Positions 1 to 8,462 of a stretch of 21,913 bases of DNA are shown here, piece by piece. Positions within the stretch are counted from its first letter, which is position 1, and each line of letters begins with the position of its first letter. The notes beneath the pieces are model-generated. The model ran no database searches and was not told the DNA's origin. It worked only from the letters and a program-made list of their open reading frames with translations. The position numbers and the translations under genes were made by a program. This DNA is from Ectocarpus siliculosus (lineage: Eukaryota > Sar > Phaeophyceae > Ectocarpales > Ectocarpaceae): the NCBI GenBank assembly GCA_000310025.1, contig FN649731.1, positions 1,165,841-1,187,753 of the forward strand. The letters are read 5' to 3'.

Positions 1-154
1 GGGGGGGGGGGGGCAGGGGCAGGGGGAGGCAGTCAGCCGACAATGAAGGAACCACGAAAATTCAGTAGATAATAAGACGTATTAGATGGTACGATGATTA
101 ATACAGTAGGCAACACCCAACTACCCGCCCTCCCCCCCCCCCGCGCTCCCATAC

Positions 155-299
155 CTTAGCTGACAACCGGCTGAGGCCCGGCAAAGGGGGCGAGGCGCCT
201 CCCATGACGATGGGGGGTGGTCGCAGCTCCGCCGCCGGCGCCGTGTCGTAAGCGGCCATGACATCCGCTCGGTGCCGCACCCAGCCGTCAAGATCCATC
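155..299 (-). CDS. possible internal or first exon of an unidentified minus-strand gene
   Basis: On the minus strand a 145-base open stretch is bounded by a good acceptor (pyrimidine-rich GTTGCTTTTTAG just above 299) and a good donor (AAG then GTATGG just below 155). Read from the ATG next to the acceptor, it gives about 48 residues. They begin M-D-L-D-G-W-V-R-H-R-A-D-V-M and then become rich in Ala and Pro. The composition looks more protein-like than its surroundings, but I do not recognise a family. The remainder of such a gene would lie to the left, outside the window. It could equally be a chance open frame in GC-rich DNA. Confidence 0.25.
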
Positions 300-740
300 C
301 TAAAAAGCAACAGGGACCGTACCAGAGCGGTTTTTATTCCCCCCGCCGCCGGCCTAAAAGAAGCTTTCTTCGCTGCGCGCAGCGGAGGAAGACACCGCCG
401 AGGTGGTGGTGATCTGAGGAACAGCAGCCAACCGGGAATGCTCTCGTCCTTCCCATGAAAAAACAACTACAAAAAGAGAGCTCGCCGGGTCAGCGGGGCA
501 CGGGTGGGGTATGAAAGTGGTGCCCTCCGCCCCGCCCCCGCCGTGGTTGCTACCGCCCTTGTTGATGCGGTGATGAGTGGTCGCGGCCTTGTTGTGCAAT
601 GTGCAGGGCAGGGGGGGCGGGGGGGGGGGGGCACAGGAGGCCGGGTGGTCAGGGATTCGGGGTCGATCGGAAAAAAGACCGTGGTGAAGCAGATGCGTCC
701 GCTGTGGGTTCCATTCCCACGCACACCACGACGATGAGCG
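300..740. other. GC-rich stretch without a recognisable gene
   Basis: Several overlapping frames stay open here because the sequence is GC-rich, but none gives a recognisable protein. A run of 20 or more near-continuous G lies around 609-631. On the minus strand CCTCAG at about 420 could be another splice acceptor, and AATAAA occurs near 337. Neither is enough to define a gene. Confidence 0.5.
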
Positions 741-771
741 GTGGCTTCCATATGTTCATCGCCGGTTGAGG

Positions 772-990
772 TCGAATGCTGCTTGTTGGGCCCCTGTCGG
801 TATCGGCGAGAAACGTGCATACCACAAGAAAAACACGCCTGCGCTGTGTCGTTGGAAACCTTTTGTCGCCCAGTCGGCGACAGTAGTCAGGCTTTAGGCT
901 TCATGGCGGGACATATTGGGCAATTTGTATTTTGTGCACTATCTCCACGGCGTATGTTGAATGTGCACGGCAAGGCGAGCAACACATGCA
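772..990 (+). repeat. diverged 5' flank of the first tRNA-Lys repeat
   Basis: This is a degraded copy of the ~250-bp segment that precedes the later tRNA-Lys genes (for example 2229-2478). Shared blocks include CCACAAGAAAAACACGCCTG (like the copy near 7747), GTCAGGCTTTAGGC and the last ~40 bases before the tRNA (ATGTGCACGGCAAGGCGAGC). It is much more diverged than the downstream units, which suggests the left edge of the array escaped homogenisation. Confidence 0.6.
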
Positions 991-1063
991 GCCGGAGTAG
1001 CTCAGTCGGTAGAGCGCAAGACTCTTAATCTTGTGGTCGAGGGTTCGAGCCCCTCCTTCGGTG
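991..1063 (+). tRNA. tRNA-Lys (anticodon CUU), array copy 1
   Basis: The 73-base cloverleaf has a 7-bp acceptor stem (GCCGGAG with CTTCGGT, including G-U pairs) and discriminator G. The D arm contains AGTCGGTAGA, and the anticodon stem is CAAGA/TCTTG around loop CTCTTAA, giving anticodon CTT. The T arm is GAGGGTTCGAGCCCCTC. Internal Pol III A and B boxes are intact (TAGCTCAGTCGG and GGTTCGAGCCC). There is no intron and no encoded CCA, as expected for a eukaryotic nuclear tRNA. A six-T Pol III terminator follows at 1065-1070. All seven copies in the window have the same 73 bases. Confidence 0.97.
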
Positions 1064-1142
1064 CTTTTTTCGTTGACGGTACAATTCTGTTCGGAAATCC
1101 ACGAACTACTGTAGGCTAATACAATATTGTAACGTTAAGTAC

Positions 1143-1184
1143 CCGATCCGTGTATATTTGTGTATTTATGCATACATGGATCGG
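1143..1184 (+). other. conserved hairpin 80 bases 3' of the tRNA, unit A
   Basis: CCGATCC at 1143-1149 pairs with GGATCGG at 1178-1184. The helix can extend through TGTAT/ATACA with one mismatch. TTTT follows directly, as at a Pol III end. The same 42-base structure is present at 2631-2672 and 5357-5398, with the only change in the loop. A 12-bp perfect palindrome, TACAATATTGTA, lies at 1120-1131. Function is unknown; it could be a structured trailer, a small RNA or a chance dyad. Confidence 0.5.
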
Positions 1185-2478
1185 TTTTAGATTTATTCCC
1201 TTATCCTTATCGTGATCTCATCGTTTGCTTCTGACGAAACACGCTTTGCTCGACACGACGAGACAGCAGGTCGACTTGGCTTTGCTCACCATGGAGCAGC
1301 GGTAAAAGAACAAAGAGCAGCACCCGACACAAAAGACAGCACACTTCTAAAGACTCCGTCCACCCTGCCTGCTGTTTTCAGCAACAGGCGCAGGGTACAG
1401 TGTCGCAACGTGGGTGTTGCTTACGATTTCTTCAGTTTTCCGGCTCACTTTTCACCGTTGCGACCCTCGACTTTGACCACCACCTGTCGAAAGGCAGACG
1501 AGCTCCACCATCATAGACACGCTGACGGCCAGCATCATATTCATGACCAATCCGAAAAAATTGGCGTGTCGGAGGCCCTACTGCTCTACTGCTGCGTGGT
1601 GCGGTGGACTTGTGTTGCTGTCTCCGACCAAAACAGACCATCTCACCGCATTTTTTCAAACGGCAGCTTGGCGAGGTGGCACACATCTCTCACAAACCTT
1701 CTTGACCAGCACACGAGCCCCCAATACCCACAAAGCAGCACAGCACCGGGAGTGAGCATCATGTAGACATCCGAACCAAAGGAATCAGCGCGTTCGAGGG
1801 CTTGGCGCTGCTCCTGTACTCATTCGACTGTTTTCCGTATTTGTCATGTGTGATTGAAAAAAAAACGAGGATCAACAGCAGCAGTTGAAGACGAGAGGAC
1901 ATGCAATATCTCGGTTTGGACCAACAACGGACAAACGTGGTTTCTGCCGCTGGTGTATCTCCGCAATAGACCTGGACGTGAGTCTGGCAGGTCTTCCTAG
2001 CGTTCGTGCTGATGTTACAGCGCCCGCGGTGCACCTGATCGATCCTTCTGTTAAATGACCCGATCTGTGAAAGTAGCAGGTCCCCCAAAAAAGCTGCTCG
2101 GCCTTTTCACGGATCGAGAGAGAAACGCCTGCATATATTTGCACGGAAAAACCGGAAACGGTTGTTTTCCCGTTATATTGTTTCCGTTAAAAACGAGCCT
2201 AAATACAGGAAAGAGAAGGGAGTGTGAACGCTAGGTAGGCCAGACGCTTGTTGGGTCAACGAGGACCACCACAAGATCAACATGCCTGCGTTGGGGCATT
2301 GGAACCTGCAAACCCCATATGTTACCCGCGTACCGGTTACCCAAGCCAGCTACAGCTGTCAGGCTTTAGGCGACACTTCGTGCTGCTTTGCACTTTGGAT
2401 TTTGCAAACTAGCACCCCTTGGCGCAACGTGTCCACGGCGTATGCTGAATGTGCACGGCAAGGCGAGCAACACATGCA

Positions 2479-2551
2479 GCCGGAGTAGCTCAGTCGGTAG
2501 AGCGCAAGACTCTTAATCTTGTGGTCGAGGGTTCGAGCCCCTCCTTCGGTG
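2479..2551 (+). tRNA. tRNA-Lys (anticodon CUU), array copy 2
   Basis: This copy is identical over 73 bases to the copy at 991, with the same CTT anticodon, intact A and B boxes and no intron. Its terminator is short (TTTT at 2555-2558 within GCTCTTTTCG), weaker than that of copy 1. The 250-bp 5' flank is the conserved array flank, which ends ...GCGAGCAACACATGCA. Confidence 0.97.
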
Positions 2552-2630
2552 CTCTTTTCGTTGACGGTACAATTCTGTTCGGAAATCCACGAACTACTGT
2601 AGGCTAATACAATATTGTAACGTTAAGTAC

Positions 2631-2672
2631 CCGATCCGTGTATATTTGTGTATTTGTGCATACATGGATCGG
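2631..2672 (+). other. conserved hairpin 80 bases 3' of the tRNA, unit B
   Basis: This is the second copy of the CCGATCC...GGATCGG hairpin followed by TTTT. The stem is unchanged from unit A, and the loop has G in place of A. See the unit A entry for the structure. Confidence 0.5.
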
Positions 2673-3310
2673 TTTTAAATTTATTCCCTTATCCTTATCG
2701 TGATCTCATCGTTTGCTTCTGACGAAACACGCTTTGCTCGACACGACGAGACAGCAGGTCGACTTGGCTTTGCTCACCATGGAGCAGCGGTAAAAGAACA
2801 AAGAGCAGCACCCGACACAAAAGGCAGCACACTTCTAAAGATTCCGTCCGCCCGGCGTGCTGTTTTCAGCAACAGGCGCAGGGCACAGTGTCGCAACGTG
2901 GGTGTTGCTTACGATTTCTTCAGTTTTCCGGCTCACTTTTCACCGTTGCGACCCTCGACTTTGACCACCACCTGTCGAAAGGCAGACGAGCTCCACCATC
3001 ATAGACACGCTGACGGCCAGCATCATATTCATGACCAATCCGAAAAAATTGGCGTGTCGGAGGCCCTACTGCTCTACTGCTGCGTGGTGCGGTGGACTTG
3101 TGTTGCTGTCTCCGACCAAAACAGACCATCTCACCGCATTTTTTCAAACGGCAGCTTGGCGAGGTGGCACACATCTCTCACACACCTTCTTGACCAGCAC
3201 ACGAGCCCCCAATACCCACGAAGCAGCACAGCACCGGGAGTGAGCATCATATAGACAGCGGAACCGAAGGAATCAGCGCGTTCGGGGGCTTGACGCTGCT
3301 GCTGTACTCA

Positions 3311-4544
3311 GGCCATATACTAACGAAGTGCCAACAATCAATATCGAAAAAATCAAAATAAAAATCGAGATCTGATTGGTCGAATATCTGCTACCTCCTG
3401 ACGACGCCCTTTGATTTTATGGAAGTTCCTCTGTCTGGGAAGAAGTCCCCGGGGGAATTTTTTATCAACATCAAAATCAAAGAGGCAAGGAGTTCAAGAC
3501 TTCGAAGGCTTGGAGCACCTGCCGCGAGGCCGCTGCAAAGCAAGTGTACGGCACTACCTGCTGCACACGGCTCATAGAGGGGCTATCGGCACCCTACCAC
3601 CGAGACCATGGCCATTATTTGTAGCCAGAAGACTCTGCTCGCCGGCAAGCCAAAAAACGGGCCGGCTCGTTGGTTGCTCGAGGAGAAAATGCCGATCGTG
3701 ACAAGCGGTGAACGGACTGACGATCAGAACAGGGCTGCGCGGCTTTTTCGGGCTGTTCCGTGCGGGAGAGGGTAGTTACAACCTTTTTTTTCCACACTCA
3801 CGATATTTCAAGGCATCTAACCTTGTACGAGACAGATGGTGGGTAAAGCTACCTCCCGTCGCGTGGCATTGCTGATGCTGCTGCTTCCTCCTTCGAAGAG
3901 TTATCGCTGAAAAACTAAACTGTGAGCAGACATTCGGCGCGAACTTGAACTAGCCGCTCTCTCACGTGGATTTTTGAGGGTCAACCAAAGCGTTTTTCCC
4001 TACACGCACGATACCCCACGGTAGCAGACCTTGGGCTTGAAAGATGGAGCAGAGAGGTACCTCCCGCCGCGTGGCGATGCTGTTGTTGTTGCTTCCTTCT
4101 TCGGAAAGTTATCGGTGGATATCACAACCCGTGGCGGCCCAAAACACCCAACTTGAAGTGACCGCTCGAAACCGTTGGCATTTTCGCTTCAACACAACCT
4201 TTTTTCCGGCGCATTCGGCACCTCACGGCGCCAAACCTTGGCATTGCCCAACAGCCCATGTTCCCAGCTCCTTCCGGATACCGTTCTTGAGGCAACTCGT
4301 TAAGTATTTGGCGAGATATCGGCTAACACGTGAACAGAAGAGCTCAAAACGCATCCTAGAAAAATCACAGCTGCGCTGCTGGCTCTTCCCCTGGCGCCAG
4401 GTCTTCTTGTTTTTTTACCTCATCTGTCTCCTATCCTCGTTAACATACACGACCCTCTTTATTCAGTTTTCCACGATACCGAATTTTGATTTTGATTTTG
4501 TGCCCATTTGGATTTGGATTTTTGGCTCTTCGTTAACATTCGCC
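3311..4544. mobile_element. non-autonomous DNA-transposon-like insertion with imperfect TIRs
   Basis: This 1,234-bp segment interrupts unit B. It is flanked by CTCA at 3307-3310 and 4545-4548, whereas units A and C have a single CTCA at the matching place. The ends form an imperfect inverted repeat of about 60-70 bp (3311-3372 and 4475-4544). Both begin GGC and then share TAACGAAG-GCCA-AATC and, further in, AAAATCAAAAT-AAAATCG. No transposase is encoded; open frames at 3411 and 4044 resemble nothing known, and the latter runs out of the element. The superfamily is not assignable from a 4-bp duplication and GGC ends alone; families with 4-bp duplications such as Sola or Ginger are possible. 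Confidence 0.75.
3784..4190 (+). repeat. diverged ~205-bp tandem duplication inside the insertion
   Basis: Two adjacent copies (about 3784-3991 and 3994-4190) share the same order of blocks. These are a T-run with CCCTACAC/CCACACTC, then CACGATA, then AAGATGG or AGATGGT. Next come CTACCTCCCGTCGCGTGGC versus GTACCTCCCGCCGCGTGGC, then GCTTCCTCCTTCGAAGAGTTATCG versus the similar block ending CGGAAAGTTATCGG. They are roughly 65-75% similar by eye. The second copy has an expanded TTG run. It is an old internal duplication of the element. Confidence 0.65.
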
Positions 4545-5204
4545 CTCATTCGACTATTTTCCGTATTTGTCATGCGTGATTGAAAAAAAAACGAGGATCA
4601 ACAGCAGCAGTTGAAGACGAGAGGACATGCAATATCTCGGTTTGGACCAACAACGGACAGAACGCGGGTTCTGCCGCTGGTGTATCTCCGCAATAGACCT
4701 GGACGTGAGTCTGGCAGGTCTTCCTAGCGTTCGCGCTGATGTTACAGCGCCCGCGGTGCACCTGATCGATCCTTCTGTTAAATGACCCGATCTGTGAAAG
4801 TAGCAGGCCCCCAAAAAAACTGCTCGGCCTTTTCACGGATCGAGAGAGAAACGCCTGCATATATTTGCACGGAAAAACCGGAAACGGTTGTTTTCCCGTT
4901 ATATTGTTTCCGTTAAAAACGAGCCTAAATACAGGAAAGAGAAGGGAGTGTGAAGGCTTGGTAGGCCAGACGCTTGTTGGGTCAACGAGGACCACCACAA
5001 GATCAACATGCCTGCGTTGGGGCATTGGAACCTGCAAACCCCATCTGTTACCCGCGTACCGGTAGCCCAAGCCAGCTACAGCTGTCAGGCTTTAGGCGAC
5101 ACTTCGTGCTGCTTTGCACTTTGGATTTTGCAAACTAGCACCCCTTGGCGCAACGTGTCCACGGCGTATGCTGAATGTGCACGGCAAGGCGAGCAACACA
5201 TGCA

Positions 5205-5277
5205 GCCGGAGTAGCTCAGTCGGTAGAGCGCAAGACTCTTAATCTTGTGGTCGAGGGTTCGAGCCCCTCCTTCGGTG
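5205..5277 (+). tRNA. tRNA-Lys (anticodon CUU), array copy 3
   Basis: This copy is identical over 73 bases to the others, with anticodon CTT and intact A and B boxes. The terminator is TTTT (GCTCTTTTCG) as in copy 2. It sits at the head of unit C and has the conserved 5' flank, beginning near 4958. Confidence 0.97.
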
Positions 5278-5356
5278 CTCTTTTCGTTGACGGTACAATT
5301 CTGTTCGGAAATCCACGAACTACTGTAGGCTAATACAATATTGTAATGTTAAGTAC

Positions 5357-5398
5357 CCGATCCGTGTATATTTGTGTATTTGTGCATACATGGATCGG
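5357..5398 (+). other. conserved hairpin 80 bases 3' of the tRNA, unit C
   Basis: This is the third copy of the CCGATCC...GGATCGG hairpin followed by a T-run. The stem is identical to those of units A and B. Confidence 0.5.
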
Positions 5399-6704
5399 TT
5401 TTAGATTTATTCCCTTATCCTTATCGTGATCTCATCGTTTCCTTCTGACGAAACACGCTTTGCTCGACACGACGAGACAGCAGGTCGACTTGGCTTTGCT
5501 CACCATGGAGCAGCGGTAAAAGAACAAAGAGCAGCACCCGACACAAAAGACAGCACACTTCTAAAGACTCCGTCCACCCTGCCTGCTGTTTTCAGCAACA
5601 GGCGCAGGGCACAGTGTCGCAACGTGGGTGTTGCTTACGATTTCTTCAGTTTTCCGGCTCACTTTTCACCGTTGCGACCCTCGACTTTGACCACCACCTG
5701 TCGAAAGGCAGACGAGCTCCACCATCATAGACACGCTGACGGCCAGCATCATATTCATGACCAACCCGAAAAAAATGGCGTGTCGGAGGCCCTACTGCTC
5801 TACTGCTGCGTGGTGCGGTGGACTTGTGTTGCTGTCTCCGACCAAAACAGACCATCTCGCCGCATTTTTTCAAACGGCAGCTTGGCGAGGTGGCACACAT
5901 CTCTCACAAACCTTCTTGACCAGCACACGAGCCCCCAATACCCACAAAGCAGCACAGCACCGGGAGTGAGCATCATGTAGACATCCGAACCGAAGGAATC
6001 AGCGCGTTCGAGGGCTTGGCGCTGCTGCTGTACTCATTCGACTGTTTTCCGTATTTGTCATGCGTGATTGAAAAAAAAACGAGGATCAACAGCAGCAGTT
6101 GAAGACGAGAGGGGACATGCGATATCTCGGTTTGGACCAACAACGGACAGAACGCGGGTTCTGCCGCTGGTGTATCTCCGCAATAGACCTGGACGTGAGT
6201 CTGGCAGGTCTTCCTAGCGTTCGCGCTGATGTTACAGCGCCCGCGGTGCACCTGATCGATCCTTCTGTTAAATGACCCGATCTGTGAAAGTAGCAGGCCC
6301 CCCAAAAAAACTGCTCGGCCTTTTCACGGATCGAGAGAGAAACGCCTGCATATATTTGCACGGAAAAACCGGAAACGGTTGTTTTCCCGTTATATTGTTT
6401 CCGTTAAAAACGAGCCTAAAAAAAGAAAAGAGTAGGAGTTTGAAGGCTAGGTAGGCCAGACGCTTGTTGGGTCAACGAGGTCCACCATAAGAACAACATG
6501 CCTGCGTTGGGGCATTGGAACCTGCAAACCCCATCTGTTACCCGCGTACCGGTAGCCCAAGCCAGCTACAGCTGTCAGGCTTTAGGCGACACTTCGTGCT
6601 GCTTTGCACTTTGGATTTTGCAAACTAGCACCCCTTGGCGCAACGTGTCCACGGGTTATGGTGAATGTGCACGGCAAGGCGAGCAACACACGCAGCCGGA
6701 GTAG

Positions 6705-6777
6705 CTCAGTCGGTAGAGCGCAAGACTCTTAATCTTGTGGTCGAGGGTTCGAGCCCCTCCTTCGGTGCTCTTTTTGT
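6705..6777 (+). tRNA. tRNA-Lys (anticodon CUU), array copy 4
   Basis: This copy is identical over 73 bases to the others. The terminator is five T (GCTCTTTTTG). The 5' flank is the conserved array flank with a few changes (ACACGCA just before the tRNA instead of ACATGCA). The 3' flank matches the other units only to about 6806. Confidence 0.97.
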
Positions 6778-6876
6778 TGACGGTACAATTCTGTTCGGAA
6801 ATCCACTTAGGTAGATTTTAAGCAATCAAAAGAGTAGGAATTTGAAGGCTAGGTCAGACACTCGTCGGGCAAGGAC
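6705..6876 (+). repeat. unit D, truncated by an internal deletion
   Basis: Homology to unit C continues through the tRNA and GTTCGGAAATCCAC (to ~6806). It then jumps to a copy of the start of the 5' flank: AAGAGTAGGAATTTGAAGGCTAGGT followed by CAGACACTCGTCGGGCAAGGAC, compared with 6427-6480 of unit C. The ~1.3 kb in between is missing, so this unit lost its middle. Confidence 0.65.
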
Positions 6877-7740
6877 TGTAGCAATTTTTTAATGTACCAG
6901 GACAAAGGTTTTGGAGTTTAATTTCGCCGGCGAAGCCCGCCAATAGATGGTGAAATCCATTTATCTGCGGGCCGCACGCTTCCCAAAATATCGCACCTTC
7001 ACCGAATTATAGACTAAGTGAAGGAAGGGAGACACCAGAGCAGCAGAGGTATCGTCACCGCGGCAGCAAAGAAAGAAACCACCGTGCAGATGTATATGCT
7101 GTCATGTGGGCTGTTCAACAAATACCAACGAGATGATTGATGATGATTGGGGCGTTCATTCCAAAGAACCGCAGACGGAGTCAAGAGATCGAAGAAGATC
7201 GCAAATAACTATACTTCTTCAACAGATGCATCGACCAGATGCCTAAGCATCATCATCATCACGTTACTTTTGGCGAGAGGACGGGTGTGCCGACGACATA
7301 AAACAGTACGAAACCTGGGCGTGTGTAGTACTGCTGCTGTAGCTCGACATAGACATAAATATGCACGTGTGCGTGTGTGTATGATCTCCCTCCTCAGTGT
7401 TTCTAAGCTTGTTGGTGCTGCTGCTGCATACTCGTTATCGACACTAAGTGCGCGTTGACGTTGCGAAACTGCGTACACGCAGAGACCGGAGTGGTCTCTG
7501 CTGGTTCTTTCCTGCTGTGGGCGTGTGGTATGCGCCAGTTGCAGCTCCTAGGCTCCCGCCTGACGTGTATTGTGGTGTGTGAACTGGTTTGTTCGAATGC
7601 GGTGCACAGAAAAAAGCGGCGTCATTGCCGAAATCACTCGAAAATAGACAAGACGCCAAAAGTAGGCGTCAAGTTAAATGAGACAGCTGATTGGTGGACG
7701 CCACGTTAAATCTGTCTCGGTGGCTTTTTTTACTGCCGCG
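6877..7740. mobile_element. candidate insertion splitting the array's last 5' flank (AGGAC duplication)
   Basis: The left side (to 6876) matches the start of the tRNA 5' flank. The right side (from 7741, AGGACCACCACAAGAAAAAC) continues the same flank where it stopped. The 864-bp segment between is bounded by AGGAC at 6872-6876 and 7741-7745. The termini show only a weak inverted match (GCA...ACC...GACA). Inside are a GACGCC/GGCGTC hairpin (7651-7669), an inverted GAGACAG/CTGTCTC pair (7688-7717) and inverted GATGATTGATGATGATT/CATCATCATCATC tracts. No coding region is recognisable. An old rearrangement is an alternative to transposition. Confidence 0.4.
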
Positions 7741-8085
7741 AGGACCACCACAAGAAAAACAAGCCTGTGCTGGGGCATTGAAAACTGGAAACCCATCTGT
7801 TCCCGCGTACGTACCGGTAGCTCAAGTCGGCTACAGCAATCAGTTTTAGGCGACATTGTGCTGTTTTGCACTTCGAAGTTTGAAAACCCGTCGGAGAGTC
7901 CGCGAGGTGTGATGATGCTGCACAACCACCGCTCCAACGAGCAGCCGGAGTAGCTCAGTCGGTAGAGCGCAAGACTCTTAATCTTGTGGTCGAGGGTTCG
8001 AGCCCCTCCTTCGGTGCTTTTTTTTTGGCCGTACAGTACCATTCTGTTCAGAAATAACGAACACTTTCGTACACTACGTACGTGC
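7741..8085 (+). repeat. unit E, diverged partial copy around tRNA-Lys copy 5
   Basis: The segment before the tRNA (7741-7943) follows the array 5' flank block by block: CCTGTGCTGGGGCATTG, CCATCTGTTCCCGCGTAC, CCGGTAGCTCAAG, TTTTAGGCGACATTGTGCTG. Divergence and small gaps are clear. After the tRNA, CATTCTGTTCAGAAATAACGAAC still resembles the unit's ATTCTGTTCGGAAATCCACGAAC. It marks the right edge of the array. Confidence 0.65.
7944..8016 (+). tRNA. tRNA-Lys (anticodon CUU), array copy 5
   Basis: This copy is identical over 73 bases to the other copies although its flanks have diverged. Anticodon CTT and the A and B boxes are intact. It is followed by the strongest terminator of the group, a run of nine T at 8018-8026. 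Confidence 0.97.
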
Positions 8086-8100
8086 TGGAAATATATTCGA

Positions 8101-8157
8101 TGCACCCATGGGGGTGCACATAAGCCATGCACCCACACCTTTTTAACCGACGGAACC
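8101..8157. repeat. left arm of a ~57-bp inverted repeat pair
   Basis: The arm begins TGCACCCATGGGGGTGCA, itself a palindrome, and continues AAGCCATGCACCCACACC, T-run, ACCGACGG. Its reverse complement occurs at 12441-12499 with about 50 of 57 positions matching by eye. The two arms enclose the minisatellite, the telomere-like tract and the whole LTR element. Confidence 0.75.
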
Positions 8158-8188
8158 ACCCAAGCAAGAGCGACCTCTAGGCCTACAC

Positions 8189-8454
8189 AACCTAGCACCT
8201 ACCCAAGCAATACCAACCTAGAGATTATCCCATCAATACCAACCTAGCGCCAATGCCGGCACACCAACCTGGAGATTATCCATCAATACCAACCTAGCGC
8301 CAATGCCGGCACACCAACCTGGAGATTATCCCATCAATACCAACCTAGCACCAATGCCGGCACACCAACCTGGAGATTATCCCATCAATACCAACCTAGC
8401 ACCAATGCCGGCACACCAACCTGGAGATTATCCCATCAATACCAACCTAGCACC
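8189..8454. repeat. 51-bp minisatellite, about five copies
   Basis: The core unit contains ATCAATACCAACCTAG, C(G/A)CCAATGCCGGCACACC and AACCTGGAGATTATCCC. The CATCAAT block starts at 8231, 8281, 8332, 8383 and 8434, so periods are 50, 51, 51 and 51. A diverged partial copy precedes it. The middle copies are nearly identical, which implies recent expansion. Confidence 0.9.
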
Positions 8455-8462
8455 TTTTGGGT

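Larger units (their letters stand above)
991..2478 (+). repeat. tandem unit A (1,488 bp) headed by tRNA-Lys
   Basis: The unit runs from the first tRNA-Lys to the base before the second. It is repeated as units B (2479-5204, carrying an insertion) and C (5205-6704). It contains the tRNA, a ~750-bp segment with an open frame at 1212-1766, a CTCATTCGAC site at ~1819-1828 (the empty site for the insertion in unit B), a ~400-bp segment to 2228, and the 250-bp 5' flank of the next tRNA. By eye the units are a few percent diverged. No RNA gene other than the tRNA is recognisable. Confidence 0.9.
2479..5204 (+). repeat. tandem unit B, split by a 1,234-bp insertion
   Basis: This is the same unit as A. 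Removing the inserted 3311-4544 plus one CTCA copy leaves exactly 1,488 bases (2,726 minus 1,238), the same length as unit A. The left part (2479-3310) and right part (4549-5204) join in units A and C as ...TGTACTCATTCGAC... . The unit therefore existed before the insertion. Confidence 0.88.
5205..6704 (+). repeat. tandem unit C (1,500 bp) headed by tRNA-Lys
   Basis: This is the third copy of the unit, a few bases longer than A. It carries the uninterrupted CTCATTCGAC site near 6035 (second empty site for the insertion in unit B). The open frame at 5426-5980 corresponds to 1212-1766 and 2700-3254. Nearly all differences among the three frames change the amino acid (for example Ala/Pro, Ser/Pro, Ile/Asn, His/Arg), so the frame shows no protein-level constraint. 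Confidence 0.9.

Noticed and set aside
2010-2045. Box C/D snoRNA in the array spacer (CTGATG...CTGA)
   Set aside because: The boxes are imperfect, only about 25 bases apart, and there is no terminal stem.
2700-3254. 184-codon open frame shared by units A, B and C as a real gene
   Set aside because: It starts with GTG, matches no family, and almost all differences between the three copies change the amino acid. It is tracked as a finding, not a gene.
4044-4583. 179-codon frame with hydrophobic C-terminal half as a membrane protein
   Set aside because: It begins inside the insertion and runs across its right end into array sequence. The hydrophobic part comes from T-rich terminal repeat sequence.
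7674-8198. 174-codon minus-strand frame
   Set aside because: It reads straight through a tRNA gene on the opposite strand and the inverted-repeat arm, so it is a shadow of RNA and repeat sequence.
8189-8454. Minisatellite as a CRISPR array
   Set aside because: The whole 51-bp unit repeats with no unique spacers, and the setting is eukaryotic.
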